Shown here: positions 23,168 through 32,428 of the stretch, piece by piece
Position numbering within the stretch: the stretch's first letter is position 1
Layout: every line of letters begins with the position of its first letter
Origin: Amoebophrya sp. A120
Lineage: Eukaryota; Sar; Dinophyceae; Syndiniales; Amoebophryaceae
Direction: 5' to 3'
Assembly (NCBI GenBank): GCA_905178155.1
Contig: CAJINV010000001.1
Coordinates: 3,401,675-3,465,674, forward strand
Length of the DNA stretch: 64,000 bases
The notes under the pieces: generated by a model
What the model saw: the letters and a program-made list of their open reading frames with translations, nothing else
What the model was told of the DNA's origin: nothing
Database searches by the model: none
Translations under genes and position numbers: made by a program

Positions 23168-24718
23168 CTACGGCACCTTTCTATCTCCCACACCACTACT
23201 GCTTCTTCTACTCGTTGAGGGCAAAGTGCGTTGCAGCTCTCGCAGCAGCGACTTTTCTTCCGTGGTACGCGCAAGCCAGGTCAGCGTTGCCAGTATCTCA
23301 TTGCGAAGTGCTCCATTTGCCGGCGCATTCTGCACCAGGAGTTGCAAAAGCGAGCCCCAGGCCGCCTCCTGTGCGACCCTACCCCGAACGGTGGTGCGGC
23401 CCCCGATGAGCCCCAGCACCTGCGGAAGCCGCTGGAGCGCAAGCAGCCGTAAAGGTTGCAGGGTCTCAATGTGTTGGAGCACGTCGAGTAGAAAAAAGAC
23501 AGCCCGGAGTGCGCGGTCACTTCTTTGTTCCATCGCCGCGGCAGGGGACATGAGAAGCGGCCCATCGCTCGGATTCAGGCTCGCTTTCACACGGCTGCTC
23601 GTGCCATCTTCTATACGCGATAAAACTGCGTTCGCCTCGCAGCGCTGCAGCCAAACTCTTCCGGCGGGCGCGGATCCGGCAGCGGGCCTATTAGTAGTTC
23701 TTGACGCCTCAGTAGTAGTTGCAGAATCAACAAGAACGAGCCCGCGCTGTTCCAAAGATCCTTCAGCCGATGGCACGCGTGCCTGCTGCAGGAATCCCGA
23801 TGAAACTGCGTTTTGGTTGCTCCTCAAGTCTTGCTGCTTGTCCTCAGGCACCGTGATCCCCTCTCTACTACTCGCGGGCAACAGAATGGGTGGCTGTTCT
23901 AATACGATGCGTCCCCCGGTAGCCTCGCAGGGCGACAGCAGCGTCCACGCAAGAAGCTCGTCCCGAATGTAATGCCCCAGGAGCATCGGAAAACTCGGCG
24001 CCGCGTACGACTTTCGCGTTAGGCGATAACGAGCTCGCGAGACGACGGGGAGGCTATTGTAGTTGCTCTTTTCTTCGGCATTGACGAACAACCCAAGCGC
24101 GTTTTTCGCCTGGTTGTGCACCTCCCGCCACGGCGGAACAACGGTTGTTTCCTCCGGTACGAACGGCCTCGAGGACGTGCCACCGCGGACCTGAGATTGC
24201 CGCCATCTGCTTCTCGGGTTGGGGCAGAGCAGGTGCGTATCGTCCAGTGCCGCGCAGGTCGGCGATCCGCTGGTGCTGGTGCCTCCGGAGGTCGAGGTTG
24301 ATGTTCTCGCATCGTTACGAGAGCTTTCCGCCGCACGCGTTGTGGATGAAGATGTCGCGAAAGCGAAAGGATCCGCCCCGAACTGATCGTGCCTCTGTTC
24401 ACTACCTCCTGCGCACGTAGCGGGGCAGGTGTTCGCTGTGCCCTGCGAAGGAAAGGCCCTCTCACCTCCCGGCGAATGTCGTTCCAGGTCTTGCTCTCCC
24501 TCCGCGTACAGATCGAGCATCCGAAGCGGAAACGGCCCGAAGTCAGCCGACCGCGTGAGGTGCCACTTCAACGACTGCACGCTGGCACTGGTGGTCGCGC
24601 TCGGGGACACTTCGAATGCGACGGTGTCACCCGTCTGGCAGTCGTAAACAGTCACAAGACAGGCAGACAACAGACTGCCCGCAGCGACCGCAGTCGTTGC
24701 GGCAAGTTGATGAATCAT
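23168..24718 (-). CDS. Hypothetical protein with helical-repeat-like C-terminus
   Basis: No family recognised. It is one exon of 516 residues from the Met at 24718 (MIHQLAATTAVAAGSLLSA). That start is chosen because its hydrophobic beginning looks like a signal or anchor and because the upstream open frame overlaps the neighbouring transporter. The middle is Ser/Thr/Gly/Arg-rich. The last ~130 residues (RALRAVFFLLDVLQHIETLQ, LALQRLPQVLGLIGG, WGSLLQLLVQNAP, ILATLTWLARTTEEKSLLRE) are Leu-rich amphipathic helices resembling ARM/HEAT-type repeats. This is an impression from the pattern, not a domain match. Confidence 0.6.
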   Translation of the reverse strand: MIHQLAATTAVAAGSLLSACLVTVYDCQTGDTVAFEVSPSATTSASVQSLKWHLTRSADFGPFPLRMLDLYAEGEQDLERHSPGGERAFPSQGTANTCPATCAGGSEQRHDQFGADPFAFATSSSTTRAAESSRNDARTSTSTSGGTSTSGSPTCAALDDTHLLCPNPRSRWRQSQVRGGTSSRPFVPEETTVVPPWREVHNQAKNALGLFVNAEEKSNYNSLPVVSRARYRLTRKSYAAPSFPMLLGHYIRDELLAWTLLSPCEATGGRIVLEQPPILLPASSREGITVPEDKQQDLRSNQNAVSSGFLQQARVPSAEGSLEQRGLVLVDSATTTEASRTTNRPAAGSAPAGRVWLQRCEANAVLSRIEDGTSSRVKASLNPSDGPLLMSPAAAMEQRSDRALRAVFFLLDVLQHIETLQPLRLLALQRLPQVLGLIGGRTTVRGRVAQEAAWGSLLQLLVQNAPANGALRNEILATLTWLARTTEEKSLLRELQRTLPSTSRRSSSGVGDRKVP

Positions 24719-25089
24719 ACCTGCCAAGATTTCGTGCGATGAATCATGATGTTGACCCGGTCCAGCAACTTGATTTTTTTTGTCCCTGGGCTGTTCTTGA
24801 TCCAGGATTGATATAGTGATTTCATGTGTAAATATTGTTTTGAATACTTGTCCTGCCCGTCTGCTATGCGTAGAATCGAAAAAAATGTAAGAACCCGAGC
24901 CAAAGGAGCTAAGGCAAAAGAGGCTCCAGTAGAGAAATTTCTGCGCGCGATCGCTCAAACTTCTCCAGGCACTGCACTCGGGGATGAAAGAAAACGCGTG
25001 ATCTGAAAATTGTATATGATGTTCAAAAACCAGTGGCAGCATGCAACAAGCTGCGCAATGATAATAAAGCGACTTGGCATGATGATACT
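24719..25089. other. Short intergenic, no separate gene seen
   Basis: About 370 bp between two minus-strand genes. The frame of the 23.2-24.7 kb gene stays open upstream through it, so an earlier start or exon cannot be excluded. Confidence 0.4.
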
Positions 25090-26292
25090 TCAATTTCTTT
25101 TTTTGTCCAAGATCTTTTCTATTTTCTTTTCGCCATCTTTCTTTGGCCGACCTAATGCGTAAAACAGGAATCCGCAGAACGTGAGCGCATAGCCGCACCA
25201 GCTCAGCATCGGGACATTTGCGGGAAACAAAAAATGCCCGACCACCGTAGTTGCTAGTTTGTACACCACATTTAAAAACGCCAGCGTTGTGGGGCTGACG
25301 CGCAAGCCGCTGAGAGCGAGCGCGGAAACGCCGAACAAGGCTGCGAAAGCGCCGGTCAAGAGAAACAGCGGGAGGATGAAAAGCATCGGCGCAGTCGACG
25401 TTATTTCTCCTGCTGGTCCCATAGTTGTGCTACCACTGTTCATCGTCCCTTGTACCCGATCAAGGACCGCAATTCCGTCTGCGCGCAGCAAATGGAGAGC
25501 ATGCTGCTGGTCTTCAAATACCGTGGAGAGCGCCAGCAGCATCGGCTGCATCACCGTTATGCGGATGCAGTTCACCGTGGACGCACTTTGTTCCGCGGCT
25601 AACTTCCGCATGGTCGTGGACTCCAGGATGTTCACCAAGGCGCTGAGCAGCAGGTTCGCGATGACGAAGAACAGACCGAAGTTTGCTTGAAAAAGGACCG
25701 AATTCGTTGCCGTGAGGGTTGAGGTGGAGGTGTTTGCTGCTTGTTCTGCTGTAGTAGTTTTGGTCGTGTTGTTGCTTGATGTAACAAGCGCCTTATTCTC
25801 ATAATCCCCGGTAGTTGTGTTCTGTACGGCATGCGCCGCTGTCGGCGGATCGAACACCGTGTACAGAAGGGACCCCCCCAACCCGCACACCAGCCCCAGT
25901 TTCGCGCTGTTGTGAAAGGTCGCCCCCAAGACGAGCGAATCAAGCAGCGCGACGACGATGGGGGTCAAATTCCTAAAAGCCACGACCAGAGGCACCGACG
26001 CGAAGCGCAGAGCGACGATGGAGGTCGACAAGACGAGACTGGTTGCGACCCCGACGGCGAGGCAACTCCGGAAGTGCGCCCACCGCATGGACCTTAGCTT
26101 CTTGTACAAAGACTGGCCGTCCTGTATCCTGATCAGCAGGGCGCAAATGAGGAAACACACCGCGTTTTGGAGAAGGATGGTGGTGAAGGGAAAGGGAAAA
26201 ACTAGCGCGAGTTTTTTGTTGCCCATCATCATGGTCACGGACGCCACGCCGTTAAAAACGCAAAGCAGCACCGTCAGCGTGAAGCGGTCCAT
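25090..26292 (-). CDS. Nucleotide-sugar transporter (DMT / SLC35-like)
   Basis: A Golgi or ER nucleotide-sugar antiporter of the drug/metabolite transporter superfamily, closest in pattern to GDP-mannose transporters. One exon, 400 residues, about ten hydrophobic helices. Pattern matches are MMMGNKKLALVFPFPFTTIL (helix 1-2 region), ALRFASVPLVVAFRNLTPIV (helix 4, as in Vrg4-type proteins) and VSPTTLAFLNVVYKLAT near the C-terminus. The tail is Lys-rich (KKDGEKKIEKILDKKRN), which could act as an ER/Golgi retrieval signal. A Thr/Asn-rich loop of about 50 residues is inserted mid-protein. Which nucleotide sugar it carries cannot be read from the sequence. Confidence 0.85.
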   Translation of the reverse strand: MDRFTLTVLLCVFNGVASVTMMMGNKKLALVFPFPFTTILLQNAVCFLICALLIRIQDGQSLYKKLRSMRWAHFRSCLAVGVATSLVLSTSIVALRFASVPLVVAFRNLTPIVVALLDSLVLGATFHNSAKLGLVCGLGGSLLYTVFDPPTAAHAVQNTTTGDYENKALVTSSNNTTKTTTAEQAANTSTSTLTATNSVLFQANFGLFFVIANLLLSALVNILESTTMRKLAAEQSASTVNCIRITVMQPMLLALSTVFEDQQHALHLLRADGIAVLDRVQGTMNSGSTTMGPAGEITSTAPMLFILPLFLLTGAFAALFGVSALALSGLRVSPTTLAFLNVVYKLATTVVGHFLFPANVPMLSWCGYALTFCGFLFYALGRPKKDGEKKIEKILDKKRN

Positions 26293-26746
26293 CTTTTTCG
26301 CTTTTTTTCGCTTCTGGAAAAGTACTAGGTAGAAGTCAGGTGCTTTAGGGCAAAGAGACTACGTTCTGCTGCTGGCCACATGCGATGAAAATCTTGATCG
26401 CTTACAACTTTAGCAGAGAGAAGAGCTTTTCGAGATGGATCACATGAACCACGAACGCGATCTTCACCCACCTTACCTTACCGAAAAAAAAAACGCTTAT
26501 AAGCTCCTGAGGGCACGGGATGTAAAACAGAAAGCGGAGCATGCATCATCATTGACGAGTCGCCAGTTCTGAACGTATGAAATATTTCCCCCAATGAACA
26601 ACACTCCTGGTCGTAAGCAAGGGACATTACGGGGTATGAGAAAGTGGTGCATGCTGTGCTTCAAAATTGTATCTGCAAATCGCTATGTGTAGTTGACTGA
26701 ACTCGTCCTGTGTTCTCAATCGGAATGAAAAGCCTGAACCCTTCCT
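26293..26746. other. Intergenic, no gene seen
   Basis: About 450 bp upstream of the transporter. Nothing recognised. Confidence 0.45.
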
Positions 26747-28326
26747 TCATGTGCCAAAATCTCGGGCCAAAATGTCCCTGATATCGTTGCATCTCATCGC
26801 GGTCGGGCCTTGCATTCTGCTCAGCTTTACGCTGCGTGCGAGCCTTTTCACCAGGGCATAAAGCCCGGAAAACTCGTCGCGACCACACTCCACAATGATT
26901 CCAAGCCTTTTGTACTCCTTGACGATCCGCAGCAAGGCTGCCGCAAACTTCTCCGCGACCGCTTCGTGCGCCGCGTTTTCCAACTCGTCGCACAATCTGG
27001 GCAAAACGCGGCGAAGCACCCTCGGGTCGGGAATCCGCTTTTGGAGGGACAACACCGGCAACAGCGAAAGAAGCGTTCCGGTATCCGCGTAGAGGCAGTG
27101 CTCCACAAACGTATTCGGGTCCAGCAACTTGTAGTTCTGGAGTTTCATCAGTCTTTTTTGGAGCAACCCCACGTATTGGCTGGCCTGCGTTCCGGTAAGC
27201 AGCGCTGCTTTCCATGCGCTCGGGTCCGGCGGCTGTGGTTCGCCGAAGGCGTAAGGGTTTTGGGTGTGATGCAAGTGCGGTGGATTGGTGATGTCGGTCG
27301 GATCCATCTTCCGCACGTTGCTAGTACTCATATCTTCGAGCATCTGCATGTAGGTTGGTGGGGTTTCTTCCTCGCTCGTTGTTGCTGTATTCTGTGCTGT
27401 TGTGTCTGGTATTCTCATATTTTCATTTTCCGCGAGCGTGCCCGCTTGAAAGATAGCTGCCGCTGGGTCCGACGCTCGTCTTCGCAGTCCTAGCGCTGCT
27501 GTTCCGCCTTCTGGCAATCTCCTCGAATCATGATCGAACGACGGGGGCCGCAGGTTGCGGTGTGTAGTTTCCGGGAATGAAATTTCTCCTCCCAACACCA
27601 ACCTGCTTCGCGCTTCTTCTCCCCCGGCTTTTGCAGTCGCCGTGTTCTCGCAGTCCGCAAACTGGCTCGAAGAGGAACTTGAGCCACCAGAAGCGGCGCA
27701 GTTGTCCAAGCGGCGCGCGTTTCCTGTTGCGAAGGCAGTAGCTGGGGTCGACTTGGGCTGTGCCGTGTCGTTGACGAAGGGCTGCCGAGTGGGCTGTGTG
27801 TTGAAGGGTTGCTGTGCCGGCGTGTCGTACGCTATCACATTCGTCAAACGGGTGCTAGACCATCCTGGGTTGTATGAGAAGGAAAACACATCTCCGACGC
27901 TGCCCCGCGGGAGCTGAAACTCCAACGCAACCCAAGTGTGTACCTGGGGAAAAGTTAAAGCTGATGTTACCGTCGTGTGGGCAACTGCTTCATAAATTTC
28001 CCGGCGCTCTCACCGCTCGTGCTGCAAGAGCCCCGTCCTCAGCATGTAACGAAGATTTTTGCAAAAGCGATTCAAGAACTGCTCACGCAATAAAATCTCA
28101 GTAGAAAGAACCGAAGCAAACAAATAAGTACCCCGAACCCTGCAGTCACTTTGCAGCCCTTACAAGCGATAGCGCGCGCTCGTGAATTCGGGCCCATGAC
28201 CGTGATCACCGCCTCGCGGGGGCGCAGCGGGTCCCCAACGACGTCCACATCGAGGGATAGCGAGTTGCCATTTCGGTTGGCTTTCACCACGGTGCAGTAG
28301 TTCGCGCCATTCAGCCGGGACTCCAT
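26747..28326 (-). CDS. Hypothetical two-exon protein
   Basis: No family was recognised. Exon 1 (28132-28326) and exon 2 (26747-27943) join with a GT-AG intron in phase 0, giving 463 residues. The first ~90 residues (NYCTVVKANRNGNSLSLDVD, VHTWVALEFQLPRGSVGDVF) look ordered. Residues ~100-280 are Ser/Thr/Pro-rich and probably disordered. The last ~150 residues are helical (YVGLLQKRLMKLQNYKLLD, LLSLLPVLSLQKRIPDPRVL, AALLRIVKEYKRLGI), perhaps a helical-repeat domain. An in-frame Met 16 codons upstream (28374) is an alternative start. Confidence 0.65.
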
Positions 28327-28824
28327 GGTTTCAAAAAATTTATTGTCTGCAACAACTCTATTAATCAGGCACATGTCTTATTCCGGGTTGTGGACGGGAA
28401 AGCTAGACTTCTATCTTATGCTTCGTAAATTTATTTCTTCGTGAAAGATCGAGCGTCTGCTCGTCCCAGCTAGCAAACAATTGTGCACCACGGCTATGAC
28501 TCGTACAAGTTTTTTTACAGAAAATAAACACCACACAACTATTTAGAGCGCCGTTCTGAATCCCACACCCAAATAAAGCCACGTTGTCAGAACTCCGAAC
28601 ACTACAGGGAAACTGGCTTCTCGTTTCCGAAGAAAGCCTAGCTGCAGAGGTGCCATGTTGGTTGCAGAGGTGCTACGTCGTCCTGCAACTTGAAACTTGA
28701 AACAGGGTTGCAAAACCAAAACGTGCGCGCAGAATACGTACTTAACCTCTTCAAATCATCCGCAGTAATTCGGGCACAAAGTAAACCTTCACACCTCTTC
28801 CAAGCCCTGTGCCGCCGTAAGTAC
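28327..28824. other. Intergenic, no gene seen
   Basis: About 500 bp. Nothing recognised. Confidence 0.45.
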
Positions 28825-29970
28825 CTAGGTGCTCGCGGAAGACACCCAGAGGGTCAGGAAGAATAGGCCGAGACTGATGAAGGAAGTGACCACTGCGACG
28901 ATGAAGCAGTGGTACTGGGTCAGCAACGGGGTCCGATAGACGCGTCGCTTCTTCCCTAGAACTTTGGGAATGCGGCCCCCGATCGGGTCGGGCTCGAGGA
29001 GCCCCAGCTCCCCGGGCGGGCTGTCCGGAGCAGGTCCACCTCTCGTCCCGGAACCATTGGCAGATTTGCGCTTACCTCCTTCCTCGTCGGAGTTTTCCTC
29101 CCCGTCGCTACTCCCGGGCCCATCGCGCTCAAGCGCCTTCTGCAGGCGTGGAGCACTCTCCTGGCCGTAATTGCGGTCCTCGTGGGCGGCTCCGATGCCT
29201 CCCGACGGTCGCCGCCGGGGTTCGCTTTTCGGCGAGGGGATCGGGGATTCGAACGCTTTTGGGTCATCGGGACCCGTGCGACGGACGGGCGGAGCCGCCA
29301 CGATCGCGTCGAAGACGTCGGTGGTTTGAATTTCGGCCGGTTCCATGGGGAGAGCGGAAGTTGTGTCCGTCATGCCATTTCCCGCTAGTGCCGCCGCAGC
29401 TTGCACAGCCGCGGGGTCAGCGGATAACAGTTCGTGCAGAAACGACTGCTTCTTCGCCTCATCCATGCTCCGAAGGTACTTCAAAAGCCCGGCCGACTCT
29501 TCGCTGGGTGCGGTTCGCGGTCTCGGGGGGTTGTCGCGGTGGACTCGTTGCGCCGACCGCGGAGAAAGGTCCCCGTCTTGTTTGAAATCGGGTACGGAGC
29601 GCGGGAGGACAAACGTCGACTTTCCACCCCCGCCCGGGGACTGCGGCGGCGAAAAACTCGTGGCCGCGACCAGTCTTGTGTCCTTCGACGCTCTACTACC
29701 GCTGCGCGAATGGGGCTGCTCCGCGCGGCCGCGAGAGGGACTCGACTTCTGGATGGTGCCATCCTGTTCGTTCCGGTCCATTGGAATCGCGAACACCGCT
29801 GCGTCGTCATAGTCCGAGCGCCAGGCACTGTACTTATCACGCTTTGGCTCGGTGTATTTTGTTTGCCGCGCCTTCCGCCGCGCTTTTGCGTACTTCCCGC
29901 CTCCGAAGAACGCCTCTAGCCGCGCAGAAGCGGGACGCTCCGTGCCCGCTGCGGAACGGGTATCGTTCAT
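28825..29970 (-). CDS. Hypothetical tail-anchored membrane protein
   Basis: One exon, 381 residues, no family recognised. Almost all of it is polar and probably disordered, rich in Arg, Ser, Pro and Asp/Glu. A more ordered patch is SAGLLKYLRSMDEAKKQSFL-HELL (~160-190). The C-terminus is a single hydrophobic helix, CFIVAVVTSFISLGLFFLTL, followed by only seven residues. This is the layout of a tail-anchored protein facing the cytosol. No signal peptide. It is the last minus-strand gene before the strand switch. Confidence 0.7.
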   Translation of the reverse strand: MNDTRSAAGTERPASARLEAFFGGGKYAKARRKARQTKYTEPKRDKYSAWRSDYDDAAVFAIPMDRNEQDGTIQKSSPSRGRAEQPHSRSGSRASKDTRLVAATSFSPPQSPGGGGKSTFVLPRSVPDFKQDGDLSPRSAQRVHRDNPPRPRTAPSEESAGLLKYLRSMDEAKKQSFLHELLSADPAAVQAAAALAGNGMTDTTSALPMEPAEIQTTDVFDAIVAAPPVRRTGPDDPKAFESPIPSPKSEPRRRPSGGIGAAHEDRNYGQESAPRLQKALERDGPGSSDGEENSDEEGGKRKSANGSGTRGGPAPDSPPGELGLLEPDPIGGRIPKVLGKKRRVYRTPLLTQYHCFIVAVVTSFISLGLFFLTLWVSSAST

Positions 29971-30690
29971 ATTGTTTCTACCGTATTTGAAAGAATCTTT
30001 ATCAAGCGGAAGCTACAGTTTAAGTGTCCGGCGTGTTTTCGATGCAGGTCTACTCGAGAAGCATCCCGTGCCGGGCGATCGCGCAGGAACTCGAACTCGG
30101 CGTGTGCATCTCGCTCGTAGAAAACTCACACACTCACATCTGCGATTTGCTTTTCTCTCAAATGCCCGCCCTGCGAGAACGACAGAGCAGCTTTGAAGCG
30201 CTGTATCCCTCGTGGTAAGAGCTGCGGCGGAGCGACGGCCGCCTGGCCTATTCAGTCAAAGAAGTACGCGAGAGCGAGCGAACTACGACACCCTTGTCCG
30301 ACCGCCCCCCCCCGCCGGCGTCGTTTCCCGCACTGCGAACGCTTGCCCGTTCCGCCCGCGCGGCTACCCATCCCGCAGCCGCGGTTTCTGCGCGTACGCG
30401 ACGCGCAACGGGCCGGCAAGCGCAATAGACAAAGAAGACCACCGCGGTATGCCCTTGGAGCGATTACGCGTCACCCCTTGGTAATATAGGACTGATCGGG
30501 ATCGCACAGGTAGCCATATGCGGAGGCAGTACTGGACTATGCAGATGCGAAGCATGTAAGGGCCCATGGTAGACTAGGCAGCTGGACCAGCAACGGTGCT
30601 TGGGGGGTGTAGTTCCTGTTTTCCAGACAGCTTAGCTAGTGCCTATAGAGGTGGATGGATCACCACTCGGAGAAACGAAAAAAAGTCGGG
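29971..30690. other. GC-rich intergenic flank of the strand-switch region
   Basis: About 700 bp, with a short C-run near 30304-30320. Frames here are short and no gene was recognised. It lies upstream of the last minus-strand gene. Confidence 0.45.
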
Positions 30691-31545
30691 CCTGGAAAAA
30701 GTGTCGAATACTGCTTTCGACGCATCCGCTCAACGAAATACACACCATATATGTAAAATTAAGCAGATTGCATCTGTTGTCAGACTGTTAAAACTCATGC
30801 AAATCATGAAACTCCACAAAATCAAGTCACTTGAAAATTTTTCAGAAATTTAAAGCAATCAGATGCTGGATATGTGGCCCATAATATTTACCATCTGGGC
30901 TGTCAGCAACTATGTATCACAATATCTGTTCCGATTATGCCAATCCCAAAGCCTGCAATTGTAAAAATGAACCATTTTCAGATTTTCAGAAAAATCGGAA
31001 AATTTGAAAAATTTTGAATACTCGATAAAATCATGCAAAACCATTGGAAAATGCGCTTTGAATTCTACAGGTCAGCATCAGAGTGCGATATATTAGTAAA
31101 GTGAGGAACAGTCTTCACTTAGAAGCAATTCTTCTACCACTTTCAAAATTTTGAAAAAATTTGAAAATTTTTCCGTGCAAAGTTTTGAAGTAATTTTACG
31201 AATCCATATAATTAACGACGCACATTGTAAAAGTTCCATGTCAGTCCGACAGGAGAAACACTTGTAGACTTCCTTATATCTGGGAAAATGAAAACACTAC
31301 AAAATTTGAAAAATTTTGAAAAATTCCAATGTTCGAAATTGAGTAAATTTTGTGTCTTATATACAATAAAAAATATGAGGATTCTAAGAGAGGGATCATC
31401 GACATGCTGACGCACGCACTTGGCTTCCTTATAACGTGCATTCATCGCCTCTTTTGAAAAAATTAAAAATTTTCAAAAATTTTAGAAAAACTCCAAAATG
31501 GCATAAATCTCTTTACCAACACATAAAAGCACTCACGTAGGTGCT
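30690..31545. repeat. AT-rich stretch with A/T-tract blocks about every 157 bp
   Basis: Five blocks of AAATTTGAAAAATTTTGAA type are centred near 30840, 31003, 31158, 31311 and 31470 (spacings 153-163 bp). The DNA between blocks is only faintly alike (CTTCCTTATA twice, GACGCAC-type matches), so this is either a very degenerate tandem repeat or regularly spaced A/T tracts. It is AT-rich against GC-rich flanks. It lies between the diverging minus and plus gene blocks. Confidence 0.75.
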
Positions 31546-32428
31546 CAAATGTGTCACATGAGACAAATTATCACAGTACAACGCTGCCGGATCTGCTTGT
31601 CCAACCCAGAAGGAAATGTTCGCAAAATTTCAAGCGTCGACCTTCTTCCTCAGGCACCCCTTTTCTGGCCAAAGACCACCAGACTATGGTGGGTCGTCCT
31701 GTCCAAAACAATGAAGCAACAAGGTGCCGGCCTCCCACAGCTAGAGCCAGCCTGCCTGTAGTGATCGCGCACCCATCACGCACCACCGACGCACGTCCGG
31801 GCCCGCCGGCCGCGCTGGGTCCCTGGTTTCAGCGCGTGGAACCCGGGCGGAAGGCGAGCCACCCCCCGGGCGCAGCTCGTCGCGCGTATACGGGGGTCGC
31901 GTAGTGGGTATTGGCGCCCCCAACAATGGGCCGTGACGGTCGCACTTTTGTCGCAATAGGCTGCTTTGCCGGGGAGCTAGAAAAATACCCCAGCTGTTCG
32001 AGTCTGGCCAGCTTTCGCGGTACTGACGCGCGGTAATGCGGCGGCGCTTGTCGCACCGCCACGAGACTTGCTGTTGTTCGTAGTGTTTGTTGTTTGCGCT
32101 CCGCTTCTTTCGCTGGCCACCCGCGTGGCGCAGGTGGGCGCGATTCGTCCAGCACCCCTGACGCTAGTACGATACCTTCGCGGCGAGGGTCGCGGGGCGT
32201 TTACTATCCGAGAGAGCTCCTCAAGACTACGTGCACAAAATCAGAAGTCGTCTCCGCTAGGAAAGACGATGCGCGCCGGTTTACAAGCCGCGCGCCGCGT
32301 GTAGTTATTTATGTAGAATCAGCGCAGGTTCGTGTTGCGCCTTCGCGACACACGAGACCGCACAGAAGGCGCCTCTGCGTCTACGACGCCCTCAGCACCC
32401 GCGTCGACACCCCCTGACTCTGCAGGAT
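31546..32428. other. Upstream region of the CLC gene
   Basis: GC-rich DNA immediately upstream of the first plus-strand gene, presumably with its promoter. No gene was recognised. Confidence 0.45.

Noticed and set aside
30690-31545. Possible CRISPR-like array (regular ~157-bp spacing)
   Set aside because: Blocks are A/T tracts of varying length, not exact repeats, and the DNA is eukaryotic.
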